The translations under genes and the position numbers were made by a program. From assembly GCF_900094545.1 (NCBI RefSeq), contig NZ_FMAH01000004.1, forward strand, positions 186,001 to 250,000: a stretch of 64,000 bases of DNA, read 5' to 3'. The DNA is from Martinezella miluonensis. GTDB lineage: Bacteria; Pseudomonadota; Alphaproteobacteria; Rhizobiales; Rhizobiaceae. Positions 18,206 through 28,439 of this stretch are shown here, in pieces. The notes beneath the pieces are model-generated. The model was not told where the DNA came from. It was given only the letters and a program-made list of their open reading frames with translations, and did not search any database. Position 1 is the stretch's first letter; each line of letters opens with the position of its first letter.

Positions 18206-19030
18206 TCAAATCAGCCGCAATGCCCGGAAGCTGACGTGGCCGTTCTTGCCAATGATAATATGATCGTGAACGGTAATGCCTAAAGGCTTGGCCGTATCGA
18301 TGATCGTCTTCGTCATGTCGATATCGGCGCGAGACGGTGTTGGGTCTCCGGATGGATGATTGTGCACGAGAATAACTGCCGAAGCGGAAAGCTCGAGCGC
18401 GCGTTTGACGACTTCGCGCGGATAGACGGGCGTATGGTCGACCGTACCGAAACCTTGCACCTCGTCCGCGATCAGGGCGTTGCGCTTATCAAGAAACAGC
18501 AGGCGGAACTGCTCGCGCGTTTCGTGCGCCATGGCGGCGTGACAATAGTCGATGAGCGCTTTCCAGGAGGAGAGCACGGGCTTGCCCGTCAACTCGCTTT
18601 TCAGCATGCGTTGCGCGACGCTGGCGATCAGCTTCAGGTCGAGGGCGACGGCATCTCCGACACCACTGACCTCCGTCAGCAGATTGACTGGAGCACCAAA
18701 CACGCCACCCAGCGTACCGAAGCGGGCTAGCAATGCCTTGGCGATCGGCTTCGTGTCTCGGCGTGGGATCAGCCGGAATAGCAACAGTTCGAGAATTTCG
18801 TAATCGGCGAGCGCGGCATCGCCACCGTCACGATAGCGGTTGCGCAACCGCTCGCGATGGCCGTGATAGTGTGCTTCAGCGTTCGTGGGTGCAGCTTTGG
18901 CGGCCACCGGTGATTGGGCGAAGAATAGTCGCTCGTCCAGGAGCGGCGCCTCTTGCAAAGCCTCCGTCTTCCCGCCTGTTTCGAGCGGCATGTCGCCATG
19001 TCCGTTGGAAGAAGCGGGACGTTTCGCCAT
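18206..19030 (-). CDS. radC: RadC-family JAMM-motif protein
   Basis: 274 residues. The C-terminal MPN/JAMM domain has the metal motif [18 protein letters not shown] with SRAD following, and the N-terminal part has a helix-hairpin-helix-like segment ([12 protein letters not shown]). Historically called a DNA repair protein; that role has been doubted and the true activity is not settled. It is the last gene of a tight minus-strand run phaC-sfsA-map-radC, 3 bases after map. An extra Ala/Pro-rich N-terminal 50 residues precede the conserved domain. Confidence 0.9.
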   Translation of the reverse strand: MAKRPASSNGHGDMPLETGGKTEALQEAPLLDERLFFAQSPVAAKAAPTNAEAHYHGHRERLRNRYRDGGDAALADYEILELLLFRLIPRRDTKPIAKALLARFGTLGGVFGAPVNLLTEVSGVGDAVALDLKLIASVAQRMLKSELTGKPVLSSWKALIDYCHAAMAHETREQFRLLFLDKRNALIADEVQGFGTVDHTPVYPREVVKRALELSASAVILVHNHPSGDPTPSRADIDMTKTIIDTAKPLGITVHDHIIIGKNGHVSFRALRLI

Positions 19031-19033
19031 GAA

Positions 19034-19870
19034 TTATCCCTGCAGCGGCGGCAGGCCGGGGCGGTCGAGGCCGCCGGGCGACAGGGTAAAGATTTCGCAG
19101 CCCGTTGCGGTGACGCCGACCGTATGCTCGTACTGTGCCGAGAGAGAGCGGTCGCGGGTGACGGCCGTCCAGCCGTCGCCCAGCACCTTCACATGCGGCT
19201 TGCCGAGATTGATCATCGGCTCGATGGTGAAGATCATGCCTTCGCGCAGTTCCGGGCCGTCATTGACCCGACCGTAATGCAGGATATTCGGCGAGTCATG
19301 AAACAGGCTGCCGACGCCATGGCCGCAGAAGTCGCGCACGACCGAGCAGCGTTCGCCCTCGGCAAAGGTCTGGATCGCTTCGCCGATGGCGCCGGTGCGG
19401 GCACCGGGGCGCACCGCGGCGATGCCGCGCATCAGGGACTCATAGGTGACTTCGAGAAGCCGCTCGGCCGAACGCTTGATTTCGCCAACCGGATACATGC
19501 GGCTGGAATCGCCGTGCCAGCCATCGAGCACATAGGTCACGTCGATATTGACGATATCGCCTTCGCGCAGCGGCTTGTCGTTGGGAATGCCGTGGCAGAC
19601 GACGTGGTTGATCGAGGTGCAGGAGGATTTCATGTAGCCGCGATAGTTCAGCGTCGCCGGATAGGCGCCATGATCCATGCCGAATTCGAAGACGAAGCGG
19701 TCGATGACATCGGTCGGCACGCCCGGCTCGACGATGGCGGCGAGTTCATCGAGGCAACGGGCGGTCAGCTGGCATGCCTTGCGCATTCCGGCAAACGCAT
19801 CTTGCCCGTAGAGGCGGATAGCGCCCGTATTTTTCGCCGGCGCCGTTGCCGCTTCGATGTAGTTCACCAT
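19034..19870 (-). CDS. map: Methionine aminopeptidase, type I
   Basis: 278 residues. Removes the initiator Met from new proteins. The five metal ligands are all present: Asp in VNIDVT, Asp in WHGDSSRMY, His in FCGHGVGS, Glu in TIEPMI and Glu in QYEHTV. A short N-terminal extension of about 20 residues precedes the catalytic fold. It starts 2 bases after the sfsA stop and ends 3 bases before radC, so it should be cotranscribed with both. Confidence 0.95.
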   Translation of the reverse strand: MVNYIEAATAPAKNTGAIRLYGQDAFAGMRKACQLTARCLDELAAIVEPGVPTDVIDRFVFEFGMDHGAYPATLNYRGYMKSSCTSINHVVCHGIPNDKPLREGDIVNIDVTYVLDGWHGDSSRMYPVGEIKRSAERLLEVTYESLMRGIAAVRPGARTGAIGEAIQTFAEGERCSVVRDFCGHGVGSLFHDSPNILHYGRVNDGPELREGMIFTIEPMINLGKPHVKVLGDGWTAVTRDRSLSAQYEHTVGVTATGCEIFTLSPGGLDRPGLPPLQG

Positions 19871-19872
19871 GG

Positions 19873-20622
19873 TTAGCCTTCAGCAGAAATCTTTATACTG
19901 GTATCTAATGCAGCTATGCCGGGTTCGTCTATCGGGATCAACCCGGCAGGCGCTATTTCCATCGGCGAAACCCTGCATTTCAGCGCATACACTTCGACGC
20001 CACGCGCCAAAGCGCGATCGTAGGCCTTGGCGTAGACCGGATCGAGATCACCGCAAATGCGGAAGCGATCGCAATCATTGCGTTGGATCACGAACAGCAT
20101 GACGGCCCGATGGCCCGCCTCCACCATATCGCCAAGCTCTTCCAGATGCTTGGCGCCGCGTGCCGTTGCCGTATCGGGAAATTCCGCAAGACCTGGTCGT
20201 CGCATGAAATGGACGTTTTTCACCTCGACATAGGTGGTTGTCCGCAAAGGGTCGGTCAAGAGCAGGTCGATGCGGGAGTTGCGGCCATAGTTCTGTTCGC
20301 GCTTGACCGTCGTATAGTCGCCGAGATCGGAGATTTGACCGAGAGCAATCGCTTCCGCTGCTATACGGTTCGGCATCGCGGTATTGACGCCGACTGTCGT
20401 ACCGTCGGCTTCGATCAGCTCGAAGACATGACGGTATTTTCGCTTCGCACCTTCATGTTCGGAAAGCCATATGCGCGAGCCGGGCGAAGTCAGACCGAGC
20501 ATCGATCCGGTATTCGGGCAGGAGCCCGTGATGAAGGTACCGTCCTCCAACTCGGCATCGAAGAGGAAGCGCTTGTAGCGCGCGATCAGGCGGGCAGGGA
20601 CCAGAGGCGAAGGGAAGAGCAT
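19873..20622 (-). CDS. sfsA: DNA/RNA nuclease SfsA (sugar fermentation stimulation protein)
   Basis: 249 residues matching SfsA over its whole length. The start has the usual [19 protein letters not shown], then [10 protein letters not shown], and the PD-(D/E)xK-like nuclease core is seen as SRIDLLL and TYVEVKNV. E. coli SfsA binds DNA and stimulates maltose genes when overproduced; its normal role is unclear. It lies 13 bases after phaC and 2 bases ahead of map in a compact minus-strand run. Confidence 0.93.
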   Translation of the reverse strand: MLFPSPLVPARLIARYKRFLFDAELEDGTFITGSCPNTGSMLGLTSPGSRIWLSEHEGAKRKYRHVFELIEADGTTVGVNTAMPNRIAAEAIALGQISDLGDYTTVKREQNYGRNSRIDLLLTDPLRTTTYVEVKNVHFMRRPGLAEFPDTATARGAKHLEELGDMVEAGHRAVMLFVIQRNDCDRFRICGDLDPVYAKAYDRALARGVEVYALKCRVSPMEIAPAGLIPIDEPGIAALDTSIKISAEG

Positions 20623-20635
20623 GATCTTGCGGTCG

Positions 20636-22483
20636 TCACGCCCGTTCCATGACGAAGCTGCCGGGTGCCTCTTCGAGCGCGTTGAGGGCAGTTCCGCCCG
20701 GCTGGCGCGCTGCCGTCATGCGATGATCCTGCGCGCGGATCCAGGCATGCCAATGCGGCCACCACGAGCCCGGTGTCTCACTCGCCTCGGCCAGCCAGTT
20801 CTCGTAGTCGCCCTTGATCGGGCCGCCGGTCCAGAACTGATATTTATGTTTGTCCGGCGGGTTGACGACGCCGGCGATATGACCCGAGCCCGTCACAACG
20901 AATTCCACAGGCCCGCCGAAATATTGGCTGCCCATGAAGACCGATTTGGCCGGCGCGATATGATCCTCGCGCGTTGCCAGATTGTAGACGGGAATGCGCA
21001 CGTCCTTCAGTGATAGCGTCTTGCCATCGAGGACCATTTTGCCCTGGCTCAACGCGTTGTTGAGGTAGCAATTGCGCAGGTAGAAGGAGTGGTTGGCCGC
21101 CGCCATGCGCGTGGAATCGGCATTCCAGAACAGCAGATCGAAGGGCAGGGGGTCCTGACCCTTCAGGTAGCTGTTGATGAAATAGGGCCAGATGAGCTCG
21201 GAGGCGCGAAGCATGTTGAAGGCCGTCGCCATCTTCGAGCCTTCGAGATAGCCGATCGCATTCATCTGCTGTTCGAGCGATGCGATCTGCTCTTCGTCGA
21301 CGAAAACCTTGAGGTCGCCGGCAAAGGTGAAATCGACTTGCGTGGTCAGGAAGGTCACCGTGCGGATACGCTTGTTCTTCTCCTTGGCGTGCAGGGCGAG
21401 TGTCGCCGCCAGCAGCGTGCCGCCGACGCAATATCCGACAGCATTGACCTCCTGCTCTCCCGTGGCCTTCTCGACCGTCTCCAGAGCGAAATCTATGCCT
21501 TCGCGGGCATAGGAGGTCCAGTCTTTCGCCGCATGCCGCTGATCGGGGTTCACCCAGGAGATGACGAAGACGGTATGACCCTGCTCCACGCACCATTTTA
21601 TGAACGATTTCTGTGGGTTGAGGTCTAGAATGTAGAATTTGTTGATCCAGGGCGGGCAGATCAGTAGCGGCCGCTTCAGCACCTTGTCCGTCGCAGGCTG
21701 GTATTGGATCACCTGGCAGACATCGCTTTGCGCGATCACCTTGCCCGGTGTCAGCGCCATGTCGCGGCCGACCGCGAATTTTGTCATGTCGGTCTGCCGC
21801 AGGCGCAGCTCGCCGTGACCGAGACTGATGTCCTCGGCCAGCATCTTCATACCGCGCACCAGATTTTCAGCATTGGACGCAATGGTTTCGCGATAGAGCT
21901 GCGGGTTCGTCACCACGAAATTGGTCGGCGAAAAGGCTGCGGTGATCTGCTTGGTATAGAATACCGCCTTGTGACGCGTATGCTCGTCCATTCCTTCGGC
22001 GTCGCCGACCAGCTTTTCCGCCCAGCCGGCGGTCAGGAGATAGGTCTGTTTCAGGAAGTCGAAGAAGGGGTTCTTCTGCCAGTCCTCGTCGGCGAAGCGC
22101 TTGTCCTTGACCGGCTCAACCTCAGGCGCTGCGGACGAATCGCCGCTCAGGCGCTGCATGGTTTTCGTCCAAAGGCTGAAATAGCCGGACAGAAGATGTG
22201 TTTGCGCCTCGAGAGTCCGTCGGGGATCCGAGAGCCAGTATTCGCCGACCTTGGAAAGCGTCTTGACCATGTCGGTGAAAGGATCGGCGGCCGTATCGAT
22301 CTTCTCACCGCGCTCGCGCGGCGCAAGCCAGGCGGAGGCCGCCTTGCCGAGATTTTCCAGCGCACGGGCAAAGTTGACAGCCATCGCCTCGGGATCCCTA
22401 ACGATGTAAGGTTCGACTGACTTTGGATCAAAGCCAGGGAAGCCGCCATTACCTTCACTGTTATCCCGCTTGCTGTCGGTCAC
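20636..22483 (-). CDS. phaC: Class I poly(3-hydroxyalkanoate) synthase
   Basis: 615 residues. Polymerises 3-hydroxybutyryl-CoA into storage granules. The lipase-like box with the nucleophile Cys is GYCVGG; the catalytic Asp is in REDHIAP and the His in GSGHIAG. The conserved [11 protein letters not shown] and WNADSTRM segments are present. The length fits class I (single-subunit) enzymes. It is the first gene of the run phaC-sfsA-map-radC and is divergent from a lipoprotein gene. The phasin gene near 44502 should encode a granule surface protein for its product. Confidence 0.95.
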   Translation of the reverse strand: MTDSKRDNSEGNGGFPGFDPKSVEPYIVRDPEAMAVNFARALENLGKAASAWLAPRERGEKIDTAADPFTDMVKTLSKVGEYWLSDPRRTLEAQTHLLSGYFSLWTKTMQRLSGDSSAAPEVEPVKDKRFADEDWQKNPFFDFLKQTYLLTAGWAEKLVGDAEGMDEHTRHKAVFYTKQITAAFSPTNFVVTNPQLYRETIASNAENLVRGMKMLAEDISLGHGELRLRQTDMTKFAVGRDMALTPGKVIAQSDVCQVIQYQPATDKVLKRPLLICPPWINKFYILDLNPQKSFIKWCVEQGHTVFVISWVNPDQRHAAKDWTSYAREGIDFALETVEKATGEQEVNAVGYCVGGTLLAATLALHAKEKNKRIRTVTFLTTQVDFTFAGDLKVFVDEEQIASLEQQMNAIGYLEGSKMATAFNMLRASELIWPYFINSYLKGQDPLPFDLLFWNADSTRMAAANHSFYLRNCYLNNALSQGKMVLDGKTLSLKDVRIPVYNLATREDHIAPAKSVFMGSQYFGGPVEFVVTGSGHIAGVVNPPDKHKYQFWTGGPIKGDYENWLAEASETPGSWWPHWHAWIRAQDHRMTAARQPGGTALNALEEAPGSFVMERA

Positions 22484-22641
22484 GCATCATCCTCCCGGCG
22501 GCAGCTATGTCTTGTTTTCCATTTGTACATCTTGCGGGAAAAGGAATACAAGTCGAATGAAACACAAGCCTGCTCTTGCTTTGCCGCTGCGACAAATTTA
22601 ACAGTCTCAACCCACGGCAAGGAATTGGCAGAAAGACAATT

Positions 22642-23094
22642 ATGGGCAGCGGCATGGTGGCAAGACTGAACCGATATTCCGTACTCTGCGGTGCAATGTG
22701 CGGGATTTTCGCATTGACGCTCGCGGGCTGCTCAACGCCCGAGGAAAAGGCTGCTTACGCCAAGCGCAAGCAGCCGCCCGAGGCGGTGATTATAAAGCCC
22801 ACAAAAGGCACCCCGATCACGGAAACCAGCACGCAGCAGCATTATAAGGACGGCTATCCTTCCTTCAACGCGCCGCCGACGGCTGCAAACGTGCAGATCA
22901 ACGATCAGCAGGCGGGCGACATGGTCAAGCAGCTGTCGGCTCTCGGATCTCAGCGCAAGGCAGGCGTTATCTCGGAGGCTGAATACCAGAAGCGCGTCGC
23001 CGAGATGCGCAAGCTGGCGGCCGAGCATGGCCAGGATACGCTGCAGGAAATTCAGAAAGAGAGCAGCGGCCAACCGGGCCAGACGCAGAATTAG
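22642..23094 (+). CDS. Small lipoprotein with a SHOCT-like C-terminus
   Basis: About 150 residues. A signal peptide ends in the lipobox TLAGC (LALTLAGC), followed by a charged, Pro-rich middle. The C-terminal 35 residues (QLSALGSQRKAGVISEAEYQKR) have the pattern of a short C-terminal SHOCT-like helix pair: a leucine-rich helix, a G-x-I-[ST]-x-x-E-[YF] turn and a second basic helix. No function known. ATG 22642 was chosen because it places the signal at the N-terminus; an in-frame open stretch begins at 22576. It is divergent from phaC and may share its promoter region. Confidence 0.75.
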   Translation: MGSGMVARLNRYSVLCGAMCGIFALTLAGCSTPEEKAAYAKRKQPPEAVIIKPTKGTPITETSTQQHYKDGYPSFNAPPTAANVQINDQQAGDMVKQLSALGSQRKAGVISEAEYQKRVAEMRKLAAEHGQDTLQEIQKESSGQPGQTQN

Positions 23095-23317
23095 CCTTGC
23101 GTTTCAGGCGATTTGGACGCAAAGCGTTCGGATAGACCGGGTTTGGATGCATCTTTATCGGTTAAGTGCACTTCGTGTGCGCAGCCGCCCAAGATTCACC
23201 TCATCTTTCGAGAAAACATGGTTGCGGCGCCGCGATTCCGGAGTTCGTATTGCGGCTGACCGGTAGATCAACGAACTTCAACGCGGTTTTGAGGGCCGCT
23301 GTCCCATGGGGAAAGAA

Positions 23318-24538
23318 ATGGAAGAGTTTCATAAAGTCCGGCGTTTGCCGCCCTACGTTTTCGAACAGGTCAACCGTTTGAAGGCGAGCGCGCGAGCGGG
23401 CGGCGCGGACATTATCGATCTCGGCATGGGCAATCCCGATCTTCCGACTCCCAAGGCCATCGTCGATAAGCTGTGCGAAGTGGTGCAGGACCCACGCACG
23501 CATCGCTACTCTTCGTCCAAGGGCATTCCCGGCCTTCGCCGGGCGCAGGCCGCCTATTACGCACGCCGTTTCGGCGTCAAGCTCAATCCGGATACGCAGG
23601 TGGTCGCCACCCTCGGCTCCAAGGAAGGCTTCGCCAACATGGCGCAGGCGATCACGGCGCCGGGCGATGTCATCCTCTGCCCGAACCCGACCTATCCGAT
23701 CCACGCCTTCGGCTTCCTGATGGCGGGTGGCGTGATCCGCTCGATGTCGGTCGAGCCGGACGACAGCTTCTTCCCGCCGCTGGAGCGGGCTGTGCGTCAT
23801 TCAATCCCGAAGCCGCTGGCTTTGATCCTGAACTATCCGTCGAACCCGACGGCTTACGTGGCAACGCTCGATTTCTACAAGGAAGTCATCGCCTTCGCCA
23901 AGAAGCATGACATCATCGTGCTTTCGGATCTCGCCTATTCGGAAATCTACTTCGACGACGCACCGCCGCCGTCGGTGCTGGAAGTTCCGGGCGCGATGGA
24001 CGTCACCGTCGAGTTCACTTCGATGTCGAAAACCTTCTCCATGCCCGGCTGGCGCATGGGTTTTGCCGTCGGCAACGAACGGCTGATCGCGGCGTTGACG
24101 CGCGTGAAGTCCTACCTCGATTACGGCGCTTTCACGCCGATCCAGGTGGCGGCGACGCATGCGCTGAACGGCGACGGTTCCGACATTGCGGAAGTGCGCA
24201 GCATCTACAAGCGCCGTCGCGACATACTGGTCGAGAGCTTCGGCAAGGCCGGCTTCGAAGTGCCGCCGCCGGCGGCGACCATGTTCGCCTGGGCGAAGAT
24301 CCCGGAAAAGTTCCGTCATCTCGGCTCGCTGGAATTCTCCAAGCTTCTGGTCGAGAAGGCCGACATCGCAGTTGCTCCGGGCATCGGCTTCGGCGAGCAG
24401 GGTGACGATTATGTCCGCATCGCGCTCGTTGAAAACGAGCATCGCATCCGCCAGGCAGCGCGCAATCTGAAGCGCTTCCTCTCCGCCGCGGATGAAACGA
24501 TGCATAATGTGATTTCGCTGAACGCACATCGTTCATAA
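23318..24538 (+). CDS. PLP-dependent aminotransferase of the AlaC/LL-DAP-aminotransferase-like group
   Basis: About 406 residues, class I/II aminotransferase. Fold type I features are visible: DLGMGNPDLPTP at the N-terminus, NYPSNPTA, SDLAYSEIYFD and the PLP-lysine segment TSMSKTFSMPGWRMGF. It resembles E. coli AlaC (glutamate-pyruvate transaminase) and proteins often labelled LL-diaminopimelate aminotransferase; I cannot tell the substrate. ATG 23318 follows GGGGAAAG at a good distance; ATG 23306 lies inside that site. hom follows 59 bases downstream, so an amino-acid-synthesis operon is likely. Confidence 0.88.
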   Translation: MEEFHKVRRLPPYVFEQVNRLKASARAGGADIIDLGMGNPDLPTPKAIVDKLCEVVQDPRTHRYSSSKGIPGLRRAQAAYYARRFGVKLNPDTQVVATLGSKEGFANMAQAITAPGDVILCPNPTYPIHAFGFLMAGGVIRSMSVEPDDSFFPPLERAVRHSIPKPLALILNYPSNPTAYVATLDFYKEVIAFAKKHDIIVLSDLAYSEIYFDDAPPPSVLEVPGAMDVTVEFTSMSKTFSMPGWRMGFAVGNERLIAALTRVKSYLDYGAFTPIQVAATHALNGDGSDIAEVRSIYKRRRDILVESFGKAGFEVPPPAATMFAWAKIPEKFRHLGSLEFSKLLVEKADIAVAPGIGFGEQGDDYVRIALVENEHRIRQAARNLKRFLSAADETMHNVISLNAHRS

Positions 24539-24545
24539 TGTTACG

Positions 24546-24569
24546 CGGCAGCCGCTCCGGCGGCTGCCG
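24546..24569 (+). other. Hairpin between the aminotransferase gene and hom
   Basis: A perfect 9-bp stem, CGGCAGCCG and CGGCTGCCG, with a 6-base loop. No T run follows, so it is not a standard terminator; it may stabilise the upstream message or slow transcription. Confidence 0.5.
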
Positions 24570-24597
24570 TCCCAAAAATACTGATCAGGAATTTTTC

Positions 24598-25917
24598 ATG
24601 GCAGATGCCCTCAAAATCGGCATTGCGGGCTTGGGCACCGTCGGTGCCTCGCTCGTCCGCATCATCCAGAGTCGTGCCAACGAACTTGCTGTTACCTGCG
24701 GCCGCCCCGTCAAGATCGTTGCCGTCACTGCGCGCGATCGCACGCGGGATCGGGGCATCGATCTCCAGGGCATCGAGTGGTACGGCGGTCCGGTGGATCT
24801 GGCTCAGAAGGCCGATATCGATGTCTTCGTCGAGCTGATCGGCGGTTCCGAAGGTGCTGCCAATGCCGCCGTGCGCGCAGCACTTGCACGCGGCCTGCAT
24901 GTCGTTACCGCCAACAAGGCGCTGCTTGCCTATCACGGTGTCGAGCTGGCGCAGATCGCCGAAGAGAAGGGCGTGCTGCTGAATTTCGAAGCGGCCGTTG
25001 CCGGTGGCATTCCGGTCATCAAGGCGCTGCGCGAATCCCTGACCGGCAATACGATCTCGCGCGTTTACGGCATCATGAACGGCACCTGCAACTACATCCT
25101 GACCCGGATGGAGAAGGAAGGCCTGTCCTTTGCCGATTGCCTGAAGGAAGCCCAGCGCCTCGGCTATGCCGAAGCCGATCCGGCTTTCGACATCGAAGGT
25201 AACGACACGGCCCACAAGCTCGCCATCCTGACGACGCTTGCCTTCGGCAACCGCATCGCAGCCGACGACATCTATCTCGAGGGCATCACCAACGTCTCCA
25301 TCGAGGATATTCGCGCGGCTGCCGATCTCGGCTATCGCATCAAGCTGCTCGGCGTTGCCCAGCGCACCGAAAGCGGCATCGAACAGCGCGTGCATCCGAC
25401 CATGGTGCCGCTTGATTCGGTCATCGCCCAGGTTGATGGCGTCACCAACGCGGTGGCGATCGAATCGGATATTCTCGGCGAGTTGCTGATGGTCGGCCCC
25501 GGCGCCGGCGGCAATGCAACTGCCTCTTCCGTATTGGGCGACATTGCCGATATCGCCAAGAGCCGTCCTGGCGAGCAGCGCGTGCCGGTATTCGGCCACC
25601 CCGCCAAGACGCTCGAGCCCTACCGCAAGGCACAGATGCAGAGCCATGAGGGCGGCTATTTCATCCGTCTGACCGTTCTCGACCGCACAGGCGTCTTCGC
25701 GAGCGTTGCCACCCGCATGGCGGAGAACCAGATTTCGCTCGAATCGATCGTGCAGCGGTCGACGCAGCACCTGTCGCCCTCGACACACCAGACCATCATC
25801 CTCGTCACCCATGCGACAATGGAGGATTCGGTGCGCAAGGCCGTTGCCTCCATCAGGAACGAAGGCTATCTCGTCGGCGAACCGCAGGTCATCCGCATCG
25901 AGCGGCCGAAGGAATAG
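24598..25917 (+). CDS. hom: Homoserine dehydrogenase
   Basis: 439 residues. Reduces aspartate semialdehyde to homoserine, the branch point to Thr and Met. The NAD(P)-binding GIAGLGTVGASLVR starts the protein, TANKALLAYHG and GIMNGTCNYILT mark the catalytic domain, and a C-terminal ACT domain from about residue 355 (RLTVLDRTGVFASVA) suggests feedback by threonine. ATG 24598 follows TCAGGAATTTTTC; the open frame extends upstream to 24538 but those residues are encoded by the hairpin and are not family-like. recJ follows downstream. Confidence 0.95.
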   Translation: MADALKIGIAGLGTVGASLVRIIQSRANELAVTCGRPVKIVAVTARDRTRDRGIDLQGIEWYGGPVDLAQKADIDVFVELIGGSEGAANAAVRAALARGLHVVTANKALLAYHGVELAQIAEEKGVLLNFEAAVAGGIPVIKALRESLTGNTISRVYGIMNGTCNYILTRMEKEGLSFADCLKEAQRLGYAEADPAFDIEGNDTAHKLAILTTLAFGNRIAADDIYLEGITNVSIEDIRAAADLGYRIKLLGVAQRTESGIEQRVHPTMVPLDSVIAQVDGVTNAVAIESDILGELLMVGPGAGGNATASSVLGDIADIAKSRPGEQRVPVFGHPAKTLEPYRKAQMQSHEGGYFIRLTVLDRTGVFASVATRMAENQISLESIVQRSTQHLSPSTHQTIILVTHATMEDSVRKAVASIRNEGYLVGEPQVIRIERPKE

Positions 25918-25974
25918 GCTGATAGACGGCGGCATAGCTCAAAGGAGCGCTGCCGTCTGCCAATTTTGGGAGAG

Positions 25975-27780
25975 ATGGTGGAACAACCGGTCGATCCAGT
26001 TCAGCGGGCCTTTCTGGGCGTCGAGCGGTCCGTTTCCGGCAATCGCTGGGTTTCCCGGCTCGATCAGGCCGGTCTGAACAGAGCGCTCGCCATCGCTCAG
26101 GTGCATGGCTTGCCGGAGCTGATCTCCCGCGTGCTTGCCGGGCGTGGTGTCGGCATCGATGAGGCCATGGCCTTTCTCGATCCGACGATCCGCGCTCTGA
26201 TGCCTGATCCATATTTGTTGACCGATTGCGAGAAGGCAGCGCAGAGGCTGTTGCGGGCGCTCAAGACGGGCGAGACTGTCGCGATCTTCGGCGACTATGA
26301 CGTCGACGGCGCCGCCTCGTCAGCGCTGCTCTATCGCTTTCTGACGCATTTCGGCGTTCCCGCAAGCATCTACATCCCCGACCGCATCTTCGAAGGCTAC
26401 GGCCCTAATCCCAACGCCATCAATCAGCTCATCGACAATGGCGCGAAGCTCATCGTGACCGTCGATTGCGGCTCCACCAGTTTTGAAGCGCTTGACGCGG
26501 CGAGGGCACGCAATATCGACGTCGTCGTCATCGATCACCATCAGGTCGCACACGAATTGCCGCCGTGCCATGCGCTGGTCAATCCGAATCGCGAGGACGA
26601 TCTGTCCGGGCAGGGGCATCTTTGCGCTGCCGGTGTGGTCTTCCTGGTTCTGGTCGCCGCCCTCAAGCAGCTGCGCGAAGCGGGCGATTCCCGGGTGCGC
26701 TCCGTCGATCTGCTGGCATGGCTCGATATCGTCGCGCTCGCGACCGTCTGCGATGTCGTGCCGCTGAAGGGCCTAAACCGCGCTTACGTCGTCAAGGGCC
26801 TGATCGCTGCCCGCCATCAGGGCAATCCCGGCCTTGCCGCACTGTTCCGCAAGGCGGGGCTTGGCGGCCCGGTAACGCCCTATCATTTCGGCTTCCTGAT
26901 TGGCCCGCGCATCAATGCCGGCGGCCGTATCGGCGATGCTGCGCTTGGAGCACGCCTTCTGACCTTGGATGAGACGGGTGAGGCCGAGACGATCGCCGCG
27001 AAGCTCGACGAGCTCAATCGCGACCGGCAAGCCATGGAAGCCGCCATGCTGCAGGAGGCCGAAGCAGAAGCACTGGCGGAATATGGCAATGGCGACGGCG
27101 CCTCGGTCATCATCACGGCGCGGGAGAGCTGGCACCCCGGCATCGTCGGCCTGATCGCGTCACGGTTGAAGGACAAGTTTCGCCGGCCGGCTTTCGCCAT
27201 TGCCTTCGATTCGTCGGGCAAGGGCACGGGTTCCGGCCGTTCGATCAATGGCTTCGACATGGGTCGCATGGTCCGCGCCGCCGTCGATGCCGGCCTGCTG
27301 GTCAAGGGCGGCGGCCATGCGATGGCGGCCGGTTTGACGGTGGAGCGAAGCAATCTCGGAAAGCTGCGCACCTTTTTCACCGAGAAGGCCGAAAAGCAGG
27401 TGGCTGGCCTGGTCGCCAATGAGACGCTCAAGATCGACGGCGCGATCGGCGCAAGCGGCGCGACGGTGGAGCTGATAGACCGCCTTGAAACGGCCGGCCC
27501 CTACGGCTCCGGCCATCCCCAGCCCATCTTCGCTCTGCCGAGCCACAGGCTGCGCGATTCCCGCCTTGTCGGCCAGTCGCATATCAAGATCACGCTTGAA
27601 GCGCAGGATGGCGGCCGGGTCGATGGCATCGCGTTTCGCGCGGCAGAGACGCCGTTGGGTGAATTGTTGATGTCTTCCCGCGGCGCGCAGATCCATGTCG
27701 CGGGCACGCTCGGCGCCGATCACTGGCAGGGCAGCAGGCGCGTGCAGCTTCGGGTCATCGATGCGGCAAAAGCCGTCTAA
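25975..27780 (+). CDS. recJ: Single-stranded-DNA-specific 5'-3' exonuclease RecJ
   Basis: About 601 residues. Acts in recombination and mismatch repair. DHH-family motifs are intact: GDYDVDGAAS, TVDCGSTS, VIDHHQ, and the DHHA1 motif GGGHAMAAG near residue 435. The C-terminal OB-like domain ends the chain. The start is not certain: ATG 25975 has GGGAG close ahead, but TTG 25966 and GTG 25978 are in frame. It lies about 57 bases after hom. Three tRNA-Glu genes on the other strand follow. Confidence 0.94.
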   Translation: MVEQPVDPVQRAFLGVERSVSGNRWVSRLDQAGLNRALAIAQVHGLPELISRVLAGRGVGIDEAMAFLDPTIRALMPDPYLLTDCEKAAQRLLRALKTGETVAIFGDYDVDGAASSALLYRFLTHFGVPASIYIPDRIFEGYGPNPNAINQLIDNGAKLIVTVDCGSTSFEALDAARARNIDVVVIDHHQVAHELPPCHALVNPNREDDLSGQGHLCAAGVVFLVLVAALKQLREAGDSRVRSVDLLAWLDIVALATVCDVVPLKGLNRAYVVKGLIAARHQGNPGLAALFRKAGLGGPVTPYHFGFLIGPRINAGGRIGDAALGARLLTLDETGEAETIAAKLDELNRDRQAMEAAMLQEAEAEALAEYGNGDGASVIITARESWHPGIVGLIASRLKDKFRRPAFAIAFDSSGKGTGSGRSINGFDMGRMVRAAVDAGLLVKGGGHAMAAGLTVERSNLGKLRTFFTEKAEKQVAGLVANETLKIDGAIGASGATVELIDRLETAGPYGSGHPQPIFALPSHRLRDSRLVGQSHIKITLEAQDGGRVDGIAFRAAETPLGELLMSSRGAQIHVAGTLGADHWQGSRRVQLRVIDAAKAV

Positions 27781-27840
27781 GAGCAGAATTGGGTTTTCCC
27801 AATTTCGGATGCAAAATCATCGATTTAATGAGAGGGACAG

Positions 27841-27915
27841 TGGCACGCCCTAGGGGAGTCGAACCCCTCTTTACAGAATGAAAATCTGTCGTCCTAACCG
27901 ATAGACGAAGGGCGC
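27841..27915 (-). tRNA. tRNA-Glu (anticodon TTC), copy 1
   Basis: 75 bases with CCA. On the minus strand the anticodon loop TTTTCAT between ACAGA and TCTGT gives TTC. The discriminator base is G. Identical to the third copy. Confidence 0.97.
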
Positions 27916-28034
27916 GTGCTGTGGCGCCCTTATAGTCAGCACCTTTCATTCCCGCAAGCGGAAAATCGAGAAAAATCCAGGACTAGACGCAGATTTTTTG
28001 AGGCGATTGTGGAAAACTTTGCACCATCGCGATT

Positions 28035-28109
28035 TGGTACGCCCTAGGGGAGTCGAACCCCTCTTTACAGAATGAGAATCTGTCGTCCTAACCGATAGAC
28101 GAAGGGCGC
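28035..28109 (-). tRNA. tRNA-Glu (anticodon CTC)
   Basis: 75 bases with CCA. It differs from its neighbours at the anticodon's first base (CTC in place of TTC) and at the discriminator base, which is A instead of G. Otherwise identical. Confidence 0.96.
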
Positions 28110-28191
28110 ATGCTGCATAGGCTAGATAAGAACGACATATAGCATCCGCAAGCGGTAGCTTATGAATTCATGATGGGGAGAGGAACAACAG

Positions 28192-28266
28192 TGGCACGCC
28201 CTAGGGGAGTCGAACCCCTCTTTACAGAATGAAAATCTGTCGTCCTAACCGATAGACGAAGGGCGC
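28192..28266 (-). tRNA. tRNA-Glu (anticodon TTC), copy 2
   Basis: 75 bases with CCA, sequence identical to the copy at 27841-27915, including four bases outside the 5' end. Confidence 0.97.
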
Positions 28267-28439
28267 GTGCAGCTGTTGTGTGGCGCGCTTATAGCGGGGT
28301 GATTTCAATCCTGCAAGCGCCAATTTTGCTTTTTTGTGGAAAAAATGACAGCTGGATGAAATTGCCGCCGGCACTGAATAAGTGAGACTTAACAGGACGT
28401 TGCCGACGACATCGAAGATTCCCTGGAAACGCGGGCTCC

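Noticed and set aside
24541..25935. 464-codon open frame antisense to hom
   Set aside because: It covers hom almost exactly and its composition is typical of a shadow frame. hom has every family motif.
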